The position numbers were made by a program, and so were the translations under genes. A stretch of 64,000 nucleotides of DNA from the NCBI GenBank assembly GCA_937995835.1, contig CALKIV010000080.1:1-64000 (forward strand), given 5' to 3'. Shown one piece after another: positions 41,453 through 50,534 of the stretch (positions within the stretch are counted from its first letter, which is position 1; each line of letters starts with the position of its first letter). The notes under the pieces were generated by a model. The model was given only the letters and a program-made list of their open reading frames with translations, ran no database searches and was not told the origin of the DNA. Origin of the DNA: an uncultured Dysgonomonas sp. (GTDB lineage Bacteria; Bacteroidota; Bacteroidia; Bacteroidales; Dysgonomonadaceae).

Positions 41453-43690
41453 CTACAATAGCTCATTAAATTTCTTATTGAATGTGATACGGATTACTTT
41501 AGACATATCCATATCGTCTGTACAGTTAACACTTTCAGGATAGATAGGTATTTCTGCTCCATATTTCACAAAAACGGGCATCTCTTCTAGTGGAACTTCC
41601 ACATCTTTCAACCATTGAGAGCCTTCATATATTTTACCATCAAAGAAGCCAATCCATTTTCCTTCCGGAAGATAGATGTCTCTTGTGTTTTCTGAATTCA
41701 TGACAGGTGCAACAAGCATATCATCACCAAAATAGTACTGATCATCAATATGTCTACAAGTTTTGTCATCAAAGTGATGCATCCATAAAGCACGAAGGAC
41801 AGGGTATCCCGTTTCTGTTGCTTTTTTACCTTGTTCCACGATGTATGGTATTAATTTATAACGCAGATGCCACCAATCTTTTACGATGTGGCTTATTTCA
41901 GGATAATGCCAAGGTTCACGTTTATGCGATCCATGATAGCGTATATGAGAAGTAAAAACGCCAAATTGCGTCCAACGCACATAAATATCATCGGGAATAA
42001 TAGAGTTCATAAAATCGGGTACGCTATGGAAACCCGGTACGTCATGACTCCAAAAGCCAAAACCAGAGAGCCCAAAATGCAAGCCTCCTTTTAACGACCC
42101 TGCCATTCCATCCCACGAACATGCAGCATCACCACCCCAATGGAGAGGATAACGTTGGCAACCAGCCCATGCTGAGCGTGCCCAAACAATGCCATCACCT
42201 GTCACATCTTTGGTTATTTCGTAAGCTGCTTTTTGATAGAGTAGTGAATAAAGATTGTGTAACTTAGATGGGGTCATGGAATGATATTCAGCATCGAGGT
42301 GAATATCTTCTCCGAAGTCTGTTTTTATACAAACAACACCCATATCCAAAAGTCTTTTCAGTAAGCCTTTATACCATTCGGTAGCCTTATCGTATGTAAA
42401 GTCGATGGTTCCTGCATAGTCTTGCACACTGAAGTTTGAAGCTCCTTGAATTTTCTTTTCACTCTTGCTGATATAGTTGTTTGTCGAAGCTTCCTCATAC
42501 TGTGCTGCATTGTAGGCAATGTATGGAAGTTGCCACAGACTAACTCTATATCCGTTTTTCTTGAGATCTTGAACAAACTTCTCTGGATCAGGAAAGCGTT
42601 CTTTATTGAATTTCCACTCACAAAGCCAATCTGTTTCAAACCATCCTGTATCGAGGTGAATAACATCGCATGGATAGTTTTCTTTACGCATTCTATCGCA
42701 AATTTCATTTACTTCATCAGCTGAAAAGTAGGTCATTCGGCTCATCCATACCCCATAGCTCCATAATGGTGGCACACTTGGGAATCCTGTAATTTGACGA
42801 TAACCAAAAAGGATTTCTTCTGGAGTATCTCCTCCAATGATAAAGCTATCTAACACTGGCTCTTCTACCATTACTTGTGCCGAACGTGTAGAATGATCTG
42901 CTAGTGAAAATTTAGTGAAAGAAGTGGTATGCAAAAACAAACCATACATATTAGTGGATATGTAGAAAGGAATATTTTTATATGTTCTCCTATTGTTTAC
43001 CCCTTGTCCATCTTGATTTCTGAGTTGTAGTGTCTTTCCTGACAAGTCCAGCTTCGCAAAGCGCTCACCAGTTCCCATAAAGCACTCATCAGGTGTGGTA
43101 GCAAAAGAACAAGTAGCTCTATTTGGTATCCCATCACGTTCCACTAATGCCAATGCAAAAGCGTCGTGACGTGCAGGAGAAAACATATCGTAAGCAGATA
43201 GCTTGACTTCCTTTTTTCCATCTGGAAAGAATCTTAGATCAACAGTTTCTTGAGGTCCTGGTTGCAAATCACTCCACCAATCGATAGTCGGTTTTGAGAA
43301 ATCTACAACAGCTCTCTTCGTTCCAAAGCTGTCTGTTATGCTCCAATTATTCCCATTCTTTGTAAAAGAAAGAGGAACTTTTTTCAGCGAATCAGCATAT
43401 TCCAACATCTCTGATTCCTCAGCAATGGCACTGTCATCAAAAGCAACTGAAGCTCTGATTATTTTATTGCCATAGGCTCTGATTCTAAGTTTATAATTTT
43501 TTCTGCCAACTGTGTTGTCAGGTGTTATTTCATTCGAATTATTTTGAAGTTGAAAAGGAATGGTTATAAATACGTCTCCATTTTTTTCTTCAATATGAGT
43601 TGGAGATACTGCTCTCCAAAGACGATCTCCTTGATCTAAGGAAGGATCGAAATCTAGAAAATCAAATAGTTGATAGTTCGTTTGTCTCAT
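41453..43690 (-). CDS. Cytoplasmic GH31 glycosidase, alpha-xylosidase type
   Basis: This 745-residue GH31 enzyme has no signal peptide (starts MRQTNYQLFDFLDF), unlike almost every other glycosidase in the block. The N-terminal beta-sandwich (about 1-290) precedes the TIM barrel with DVIHLDTGWFETDW and nucleophile Asp458 in KTDFGED. The predicted acid/base is Asp521 in WGGDAACSWDGM. The KTDFGE motif and the 63-residue spacing resemble the cytoplasmic alpha-xylosidase YicI more than alpha-glucosidases. It lies 38 bp upstream of the candidate MT1 gene and in the same operon as the sugar symporter. In RG-II the alpha-linked xylose is 2-O-methyl-xylose on fucose, so an imported methylated disaccharide is a plausible substrate. 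The GH31 call is certain. Xylosidase specificity is likely, and the methylated substrate is inference. Confidence 0.92.
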   Translation of the reverse strand: MRQTNYQLFDFLDFDPSLDQGDRLWRAVSPTHIEEKNGDVFITIPFQLQNNSNEITPDNTVGRKNYKLRIRAYGNKIIRASVAFDDSAIAEESEMLEYADSLKKVPLSFTKNGNNWSITDSFGTKRAVVDFSKPTIDWWSDLQPGPQETVDLRFFPDGKKEVKLSAYDMFSPARHDAFALALVERDGIPNRATCSFATTPDECFMGTGERFAKLDLSGKTLQLRNQDGQGVNNRRTYKNIPFYISTNMYGLFLHTTSFTKFSLADHSTRSAQVMVEEPVLDSFIIGGDTPEEILFGYRQITGFPSVPPLWSYGVWMSRMTYFSADEVNEICDRMRKENYPCDVIHLDTGWFETDWLCEWKFNKERFPDPEKFVQDLKKNGYRVSLWQLPYIAYNAAQYEEASTNNYISKSEKKIQGASNFSVQDYAGTIDFTYDKATEWYKGLLKRLLDMGVVCIKTDFGEDIHLDAEYHSMTPSKLHNLYSLLYQKAAYEITKDVTGDGIVWARSAWAGCQRYPLHWGGDAACSWDGMAGSLKGGLHFGLSGFGFWSHDVPGFHSVPDFMNSIIPDDIYVRWTQFGVFTSHIRYHGSHKREPWHYPEISHIVKDWWHLRYKLIPYIVEQGKKATETGYPVLRALWMHHFDDKTCRHIDDQYYFGDDMLVAPVMNSENTRDIYLPEGKWIGFFDGKIYEGSQWLKDVEVPLEEMPVFVKYGAEIPIYPESVNCTDDMDMSKVIRITFNKKFNELL

Positions 43691-43737
43691 GATTTTAGAG
43701 GTTATATTTTTAAGGTTTATTCTTTATTCTTCTTATT

Positions 43738-44424
43738 TTAAGGGGTCAAGATCACCCACGTCTCTCCTTCAGATGTGCCACTAATTCCTTCTTGATATTT
43801 TGCCATCATCAGATTCCACTCGTCTATACGAGGATTATTTTCTGTAGTTTTAGGATTCAACACATCTAAGTCTTCACCCTTAGGAATGCTGATTACAAGC
43901 ATCAGTTGCCTTTCGTTTCTGAAGACAAGAAGCTGTTGAAAGCTTGCATTGCAAAAGCCTTTTGCTACTTCTGGCCATTGTTCAAACTGAGTAGCATGAT
44001 GATCCATATACTCTTGCTGCAGCTCTGGATCTTCTACCAGATTGGCTGTCATGATTATATTATCCCACTCTTTCACAGTCTCTTTGCTGTCACATTTTTT
44101 TCTATCAAAGATGTAGAAAGGGATTTCATACCGTTTAATCTTAATTTCAGAAAACTGCTTCGTCATTACAGACAGCGCATCGTTTATTACATGAACAGAA
44201 TCAATAATATCATAAACGATCAAATGATTCTTCCATTGATATATGGATGCTTTAGATACTCCATGCTTTTCAAGCACTGCTAAGATATTTTCATTATTTT
44301 GCGCACTATCAGGAGATACAATCTCCACAACAGAAGGATAAATTTCTGCTGTGGAAACCGTTTCTACTTTTTTAGAGCATGCAAAAAACAGTGGTATAAA
44401 TAATAATATCGCTATGAATCGCAT
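43738..44424 (-). CDS. Lipoprotein with two RhaM (L-rhamnose mutarotase)-like segments
   Basis: This 228-residue lipoprotein has the lipobox FFAC with Cys16. The C-terminal half (about 120-228) has L-rhamnose mutarotase (RhaM, DUF718) features: a helix ending in a His-His pair (EYMDHHATQFEQWPEV), the strand LLVFRNERQLMLVI and the closing WNLMMAKYQEGI. The N-terminal half (about 42-75; LAVLEKHGVSKASIYQWKNHLIVYDI) resembles the central part of RhaM, so the protein may be a degenerate tandem of the ferredoxin-like fold. RhaM interconverts rhamnose anomers in the cytoplasm in other bacteria. Here the lipid anchor implies an extracytoplasmic site, where it could speed anomer conversion of released rhamnose or fucose before uptake. 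The family is likely and the exact sugar is unknown. Confidence 0.82.
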   Translation of the reverse strand: MRFIAILLFIPLFFACSKKVETVSTAEIYPSVVEIVSPDSAQNNENILAVLEKHGVSKASIYQWKNHLIVYDIIDSVHVINDALSVMTKQFSEIKIKRYEIPFYIFDRKKCDSKETVKEWDNIIMTANLVEDPELQQEYMDHHATQFEQWPEVAKGFCNASFQQLLVFRNERQLMLVISIPKGEDLDVLNPKTTENNPRIDEWNLMMAKYQEGISGTSEGETWVILTP

Positions 44425-44436
44425 ATCTATTCTTTT

Positions 44437-47400
44437 TTATTTTTGAAATACCAATTTCAGATACTTCACATTTGCACCATAATTTTTCTTCACATTATGA
44501 ACATCCTTAGTGTCACGAGAACGCTCTACAACAAGCCAACCCGACCAGCCCATTTTGTCTAATGTTCGTTTCACTTCTTCCATATCTAAAGCTGGATCAT
44601 TTTCTATCCAATAACCATCTGTATTAGAAGCGTGTATCTGAACGATACGTTTTGCTCCTAATGTTTTCAGGTCTTTGATAATATCCCCTCCTCGCTTAAT
44701 GATGGTTGAGAAATTGACATAACTACGAACACCCGGTGAATTGATTTTATCAATCAATTTTGCCTCATCTTTTGCCGACAAAGTCGTTTCTATTCCGATA
44801 GCAACTCCTGCAGCTTCTGCTTTTTTGGCCACGACCTTCAAGCGCTCTAATACAATGGGATATAGTTCTGGTTCCTTAACCAAGTCGCTTTGATTTCCCA
44901 AAGGCAAGAAAGCTACTTTAACACCCAAAGCAGTCATGGTGGCGATCGTTTCATCCACCAATTGTTCATAATTTTCACGCTTGGCAAAAGATTGTCCATA
45001 AAATGCTGACATGGCAATGGAGCTAAATTCGATGCCCAGACGATTACATTCTGAGATGAATAATTCTTGGAAATGCTTCTCTGTAAACTTATTATCGAAA
45101 GATACTCGTTTACCAAGTCCTCCCATATCTAGCTCGAGACCATCTGCTCCAATTTCTTTTGCCAATTCCATAGCCCCCACCTTCTGACGCTTGAGCATCA
45201 TCCAGTCGCAAGCCGAAACTTTATATCGCTTATTATTTACGACTTGAATTTCTTTCGTTTCTTTCAACGAAGGCCATTGCATGTTTTCTATTTTTGACAA
45301 CACTAGTTTATTAGGGTCAATAACAGCATGCTTGATATTCTTCCTTCGCCAAGTATACACAATATGAACCAAGCCATCTTTTGACTGAATGACAGAAGGA
45401 TAAGAGTATTGGCTTATTGGAGAGTCCTCCAAAACCAAAGCTGCATACCATGTTTTTCCATCATCAGAAACGGCTACATTCAGCGGGTTACGTGCCCCTT
45501 TGCCATTTTTCAGTGTGTCATTCGGGATTACATGATTGTAAACCAATAACTGACGACGATCTTGTAAGGTCACAGCATCTGTTCCCGAATTGGTACTTGG
45601 CATATTCATTTTCACCATTGGTGTCCACGTTTTGCCATTGTCATACGACCAAGATTCACCTAATGCACGTTGACGCGTACGGCAAATAATCTGTAGGCTT
45701 CCATCTTTGTGCGTTAACACAGATGGTTGTATAGTACGTAACTCTTTTCCTTCGTTGATTGGACCTATCTTTTTCCAAGTCTTGCCAAAGTCTTTGGTCA
45801 CCTCAAAGTGCACTCTCCAAGCTTCGCCTTCGGTGCTTGATGGAGCAATCAGTGTACCATTCTTTAGCAATACTGGTTTGTTTTTCACTGGACCTAAGAA
45901 GCCGTCAGGAAGGTCAATTGGTTTTGACCACGTCACACCTCCATCATTAGAAGTGATCATTTTGCCTACCCATCCACCAACGCTTGGTCCTACCTTATAA
46001 TACAACTGCAACTCTCTGTTTGGCACTTGATACAATACAGGATTCCAAGCGGCATATCGGAGTGTATCGTTTACGATTCCGTCAGCTACATTTTGAGGCT
46101 CAGTCCATTCTCCATCTATCATACGGCTCACCCAAATGCATACATCAGGGTTACGTTCCTTTGTTCCTCCAAACCATGAAGCAACTAGATGCCCCTCTTT
46201 GCTTTCTGCAATGGTAGCAGAATGGCTTTCCGGGAAAGGAGGATTTTTCATGATAAAGCCTTGTTCTAATACTCCTTCTTTCCAACGATTTAAAGCTTCT
46301 CCATATTTGCATCGGAAAGTATAAGTTCCTGAACCAAGCTCTAGATTGATTCTATTTTCTTCTACCCTCACATATTTCACGCCTTCAGCTTCTCTAACAG
46401 CTCTACCACTTTCTGTGATATCATCAATGCTAGCAGCTGGAACCAAAATATTTGCTTTTGTATTTGCAGGGATAGTTACTTTCCAAGTAAAGTTCTCACC
46501 TTCCAGCTTCCAATCACTTTTAGCCCAACCATAAGGTGTCTTATGTGTTGCCTTAGCAGATGTTAGTGTTTCAGTTGGGTGAGGTTTCATCCAAAGCATC
46601 TTAAATCCCGCCTGATTTTTATGCGTTTTGATACCTGCAAGATCTTCATACATCCAAACAAGAACATCACCAAGCGCCATCACATGATTGTGAGAATTCA
46701 TCTTCGGATTGGCAGTATCTCCATTCCAAAGCTCCCAGATGGTAGTCGCTCCTTTTTCAATCGAGTAGCCCCAACCTGGATAGGTGGTCTGGGTAGCCAT
46801 AGTATAAGCCACATCTGCACGCCCACGCTTAGTCAACTCTCTCATGATCCATTGTGTTCCGATAACACCGGTGGACATGTGTAGTTTTTCTCTGTTAACG
46901 ATACGATCAAGCATATTTTTGAAAACAAGATCTTCATATTCTGGCTCCACCATACCAAAAGCAAGAGGTAGCAAATTGGCTGTTACAGTGTAGTTGCTGT
47001 ATTGCGCTGTTTCAGGATTGAAAAACTCTTTATTAAATCCTTTTCTTACGTTTTCGGCCAAAGCCTTATACTCCTCAATATCTTGCTTATTGTCTGATAA
47101 GTTGGCAAACTTGATCAAAAACTCTAAGATTTTATACGTGTAGGCTGTGGCAATCAACTTTCCATCTGTTATGCGAGAAGGGTCTTGCGTGTGAATCAAT
47201 TCTGGCGATTCTGGTGGCACACACCAGTCACCATATTTATCTTTTGTCATGATGAAGTTCTTATCCATGTAATTATTTTTCATGTGTAAGAACCATTTTC
47301 TCATGGTTGGATAATGTCTTTTGATTGGTTCAGCATTTCCATACTGACGATGAATCATCTCTGCGACAAACAGATATGTTCCCGGCCAAGTCATATTATC

Positions 47401-49047
47401 ACTATAATAGGTCATGTAATATGAAGGGGCAATATCAGAAATTGATCCATTTTCTTTTTGCGAATCTCTAATATCATCTAACCATTTGATATAGAAGCTT
47501 TCGTTATCATACAAAAAGCTTTCGCCAAAGCACCCTGTTGTGCGATCGCCCAACCATGGTTGCTTTTCGTCTCGTTGTGGACAGTCAAGAGGAACACCTT
47601 TATAGTTGCCTGCAATACCCCAAGTGGCATTCTTATGCAGTTGATTCAAAACAGGATTTGAGGATTCGAATGTTCCAATAGCTTCCATATCGTCATATAC
47701 CATTTTGCCCTCAAAATCATTCACCGTAGGTGTACCCGGATAACCTGTAACCTCTATATAACGGAATCCATGAGACACAAAACGAGGCTCCCACTCTTCC
47801 ACTCCATCACCTTTCAGGGTATAGATACAAGTTGCCTGAGCACTACGAAGGTTTTCTCTTTTCAAGCGACCATTTCCGTCTATTGTTTCAGCTAAACGAA
47901 GGGTTACCTGATCACCTTTTTTGCCTTGCACTTTTAGCTTAGGCCAACCAGTCATATTTTGCCCCATATCAATGACGAACGTATCAGCAGTCAAGGCATT
48001 AATACCTATGGGCTTCAAAGTATTCATCACTTTCATATTCTTGTTCATCTGAGCAACAACCACTCCTCCGGGCGCTTCTACCGACTCAGCTCTGAGCCAT
48101 CGTCTGTCATTATAACCAACAGTATTCCAGCCATTCAATTCTTTATTGGCATCGTACTCTTCTCCGTCAAAATCATTATTGGTACGGATAGGTCCGTCGG
48201 TTGTTATCTTCCAAGTATTGTCGCTAATGATAACCTCTTTTGATCCATCAGCATACTCGATCTCAAACTGTAACAGCATTTTAGGATAGCCAAAGGTCTT
48301 CACTTTATGGGGTTTATAGTTTTGACGCATATTAAAATAGCGTCCGTTACCCAATATTGTACCTATGGCATTTTTCCCTTTTTTGATATGTTCTGTTACA
48401 TCAAAAGTGTTATATAATACAGTCTTGAAATAGTCTGTTGGACCAGGGGCTAATACCTGATCACCAATCTTTTTCCCATTGATATACAGCTCATAAAGTC
48501 CTAAACCTGAAATGTATACTTTTGCAGATTTAATCTCTTTTTTGCTGGTGAATTCTTTACGAAGATAACGAGCTGACAAGCGAGCTTTATGTGCATCACT
48601 ATCCCAAGGGAAAAGCTTATCTAAGCCAATCCACTGAGCAGACCAATCTGTATTTTTGAGAAGTCCCACACTAAATTTAGCGGGAGTACTCCAATCTGAG
48701 TCTGCTTTGTTGGTGTAAACTCTAACTTTCCAAAATGCTTGACTACGGCTGTCAAGAGCCGCACCAGCATATTGTACTTTTGTAGATTCTCTGCTGGCTA
48801 CTTTACCTGAATTCCAAAGGTCAGCATCTTTTTCGTTTAGTTTTTCTAAAGAAGATGCCACCAAAATTTGGTAAGCCTTTTGCTCTACATTTCGTTCATT
48901 CGATTCTATTATCCAGCTGAATTTAGGAGTTGTTGTTCCTATCCCCTCCGGATTCTTTAGTAGTTCGGTTCGCAGTTCATTGACATTAGCGGAGTAAGCC
49001 AATAAACTGACAAACAGAACAGATACTAATATGATTAGTTTTCTCAT
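44437..49047 (-). CDS. Trifunctional fusion: GH78 rhamnosidase, BNR propeller, TIM-barrel isomerase-like domain
   Basis: This 1536-residue secreted protein (signal peptide to about residue 19) has three parts in one uninterrupted frame. Residues about 20-912 are a complete GH78 alpha-L-rhamnosidase: N-terminal beta domains, the (alpha/alpha)6 barrel with DCPQRDEKQPW (catalytic acid about Glu494) and a C-terminal beta domain. Residues about 915-1270 are a BNR propeller (LYYKVGPS, ITSNDGGVTW, GPVKNKP, YSYPSVIQ), clearly paralogous to the separate gene at 10176-11336. Residues about 1272-1536 resemble the sugar phosphate isomerase/epimerase or AP-endonuclease-2 TIM barrel (EIGADGLELDMGG, IGIETTL, IVQIHASNTDG). 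The third domain is normally cytoplasmic and metal-dependent, so its presence in an exported protein is unusual. The rhamnosidase role is confident and the other two are unassigned. Confidence 0.9.
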   Translation of the reverse strand: MRKLIILVSVLFVSLLAYSANVNELRTELLKNPEGIGTTTPKFSWIIESNERNVEQKAYQILVASSLEKLNEKDADLWNSGKVASRESTKVQYAGAALDSRSQAFWKVRVYTNKADSDWSTPAKFSVGLLKNTDWSAQWIGLDKLFPWDSDAHKARLSARYLRKEFTSKKEIKSAKVYISGLGLYELYINGKKIGDQVLAPGPTDYFKTVLYNTFDVTEHIKKGKNAIGTILGNGRYFNMRQNYKPHKVKTFGYPKMLLQFEIEYADGSKEVIISDNTWKITTDGPIRTNNDFDGEEYDANKELNGWNTVGYNDRRWLRAESVEAPGGVVVAQMNKNMKVMNTLKPIGINALTADTFVIDMGQNMTGWPKLKVQGKKGDQVTLRLAETIDGNGRLKRENLRSAQATCIYTLKGDGVEEWEPRFVSHGFRYIEVTGYPGTPTVNDFEGKMVYDDMEAIGTFESSNPVLNQLHKNATWGIAGNYKGVPLDCPQRDEKQPWLGDRTTGCFGESFLYDNESFYIKWLDDIRDSQKENGSISDIAPSYYMTYYSDNMTWPGTYLFVAEMIHRQYGNAEPIKRHYPTMRKWFLHMKNNYMDKNFIMTKDKYGDWCVPPESPELIHTQDPSRITDGKLIATAYTYKILEFLIKFANLSDNKQDIEEYKALAENVRKGFNKEFFNPETAQYSNYTVTANLLPLAFGMVEPEYEDLVFKNMLDRIVNREKLHMSTGVIGTQWIMRELTKRGRADVAYTMATQTTYPGWGYSIEKGATTIWELWNGDTANPKMNSHNHVMALGDVLVWMYEDLAGIKTHKNQAGFKMLWMKPHPTETLTSAKATHKTPYGWAKSDWKLEGENFTWKVTIPANTKANILVPAASIDDITESGRAVREAEGVKYVRVEENRINLELGSGTYTFRCKYGEALNRWKEGVLEQGFIMKNPPFPESHSATIAESKEGHLVASWFGGTKERNPDVCIWVSRMIDGEWTEPQNVADGIVNDTLRYAAWNPVLYQVPNRELQLYYKVGPSVGGWVGKMITSNDGGVTWSKPIDLPDGFLGPVKNKPVLLKNGTLIAPSSTEGEAWRVHFEVTKDFGKTWKKIGPINEGKELRTIQPSVLTHKDGSLQIICRTRQRALGESWSYDNGKTWTPMVKMNMPSTNSGTDAVTLQDRRQLLVYNHVIPNDTLKNGKGARNPLNVAVSDDGKTWYAALVLEDSPISQYSYPSVIQSKDGLVHIVYTWRRKNIKHAVIDPNKLVLSKIENMQWPSLKETKEIQVVNNKRYKVSACDWMMLKRQKVGAMELAKEIGADGLELDMGGLGKRVSFDNKFTEKHFQELFISECNRLGIEFSSIAMSAFYGQSFAKRENYEQLVDETIATMTALGVKVAFLPLGNQSDLVKEPELYPIVLERLKVVAKKAEAAGVAIGIETTLSAKDEAKLIDKINSPGVRSYVNFSTIIKRGGDIIKDLKTLGAKRIVQIHASNTDGYWIENDPALDMEEVKRTLDKMGWSGWLVVERSRDTKDVHNVKKNYGANVKYLKLVFQK

Positions 49048-49073
49048 AAATTGAAAATTTCAATTTTCAGGTC

Positions 49074-50507
49074 TTATTTTCCTTCTAAATTATCTTTCAC
49101 ATAAGAAACATTCGCATCGGTAACAATCAGCACCCAATCGTTGCCAGCTCCATAACCAGAGTCATGAATAAACTCTTGCTTACCGTTATTAAAGTCTCCA
49201 ATGAATTCCACTTTCCCATCAACAGGGCTATACCACCAAGCTTTTTTCTTCGCTCCTGATATTTTTGTCATATCGATTTCCACCTTACGATTGGTATAGT
49301 TATACACCAGTAGATAATCATTCCCTCTTGTTGCAATCACTCGTTCATATTGCACGCCGTTGGTTCCTGAGATTATTGATTGATCTGGCACTCTATCGAA
49401 GAATGGGAACGCCAACATCAAATCTTTCATGAATTTCATTTGTTGACATCCCGGATCCTTGATTGCATCCCACCAAGGCTTAGTAGCTCCAAAAGAAGCA
49501 AGATAACCCGGGCGAATCATTTGCATGGTAGAGTTATGTCCATAAGTATGTCCGAAAGAACCTGCAAACACTGACCAATATGCATAACGACGAACGTCTT
49601 CAGCTTGCCAATATTTTTCGTTCACATCGTGCAAACCATGAGGAATATCTTCGTAAGATGGTTCTCCATCTAGCACCGGTTTAAGTGGCTCAACGGCTAA
49701 GCTACGCTCAACGAAACGCCATCCGTCCTCTTCTGTATTTTCTTCGATTGGATAATCACCATCACCTTTTCGTTGATTGTAGCGACGGTGTCCTGATTGG
49801 AACATGTTGAAGTCGAGCCACTCTTCATCATTAAACCAAGTGGTAGAGATGGTACGTCCACGAGGATGGAAAGTCATCAAGTGGTCAGAATCTATTGCTC
49901 TGATTGTCTTAGCTAATGCTTGCCAAACTTCAGGTTGCACATCGCCACGAATATCACCACCGATTAGCCAAACAATATTAGGATATTTTTTATATCGCTC
50001 TGCTAAGAATTTTCCATATTTCTTAGCATCATCTACTGACATTTGTTTTGCTTCTACAGGGCTTCCCCACACACATACGATACCTACATAGATACCTCTT
50101 TTTTGTGCTGTTTCCACAATGTAGTCCACATGTTGCCAATAGTTGTACTCACCCGGTTTATCAATATTTTTGAAATCAAAACCATTTGGAAGAGCCCAAT
50201 GCCCATAAGAGTTCATCGCAGGAATGGTGTGCAAAGTAGAAATCTGCAACATGTTATACCCATTCTTTTGAGTGATGTTCATAAAATAATCTACCTCGTC
50301 TCTAGTTGAACGAGATGGCAGCAACCAAGCTGTTTCGCCAAGCCAAAAGAATGGCTCTCCGTTTTCGTGTTGCAGAAAACGTTTGTTGTCACTTACTTTC
50401 AACTTGCCATTGTCCCATGGCATTTTTGCCTTTTTAGAATCTCCCTGTGCAAAGGCTATACTCGCCACTTGCATAAGGGCTAAAAGAATGATTATACTCT
50501 TCTTCAT
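49074..50507 (-). CDS. GH140 apiosidase
   Basis: This 477-residue secreted protein (signal peptide to about residue 20, AFAQ) has the DUF4038-type TIM barrel plus a C-terminal DUF5060/collagen-binding-like beta domain that define GH140. The N-terminal block NGEPFFWLGETAWLLPSR is characteristic. The predicted catalytic pair is Asp185 (GGDIRGD) and Glu282 (LDGEPSYED), 97 residues apart, which agrees with the spacing I recall for the Bacteroides founding member. GH140 cleaves the D-apiose linkage that joins side chains A and B to the RG-II backbone. It is therefore the most specific marker that this locus targets RG-II. It lies 27 bp downstream of the GH95 gene and 26 bp upstream of the GH78 fusion gene. 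Confidence 0.9.
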   Translation of the reverse strand: MKKSIIILLALMQVASIAFAQGDSKKAKMPWDNGKLKVSDNKRFLQHENGEPFFWLGETAWLLPSRSTRDEVDYFMNITQKNGYNMLQISTLHTIPAMNSYGHWALPNGFDFKNIDKPGEYNYWQHVDYIVETAQKRGIYVGIVCVWGSPVEAKQMSVDDAKKYGKFLAERYKKYPNIVWLIGGDIRGDVQPEVWQALAKTIRAIDSDHLMTFHPRGRTISTTWFNDEEWLDFNMFQSGHRRYNQRKGDGDYPIEENTEEDGWRFVERSLAVEPLKPVLDGEPSYEDIPHGLHDVNEKYWQAEDVRRYAYWSVFAGSFGHTYGHNSTMQMIRPGYLASFGATKPWWDAIKDPGCQQMKFMKDLMLAFPFFDRVPDQSIISGTNGVQYERVIATRGNDYLLVYNYTNRKVEIDMTKISGAKKKAWWYSPVDGKVEFIGDFNNGKQEFIHDSGYGAGNDWVLIVTDANVSYVKDNLEGK

Positions 50508-50534
50508 GGTTCTATCTATATATTTTGATATTTA

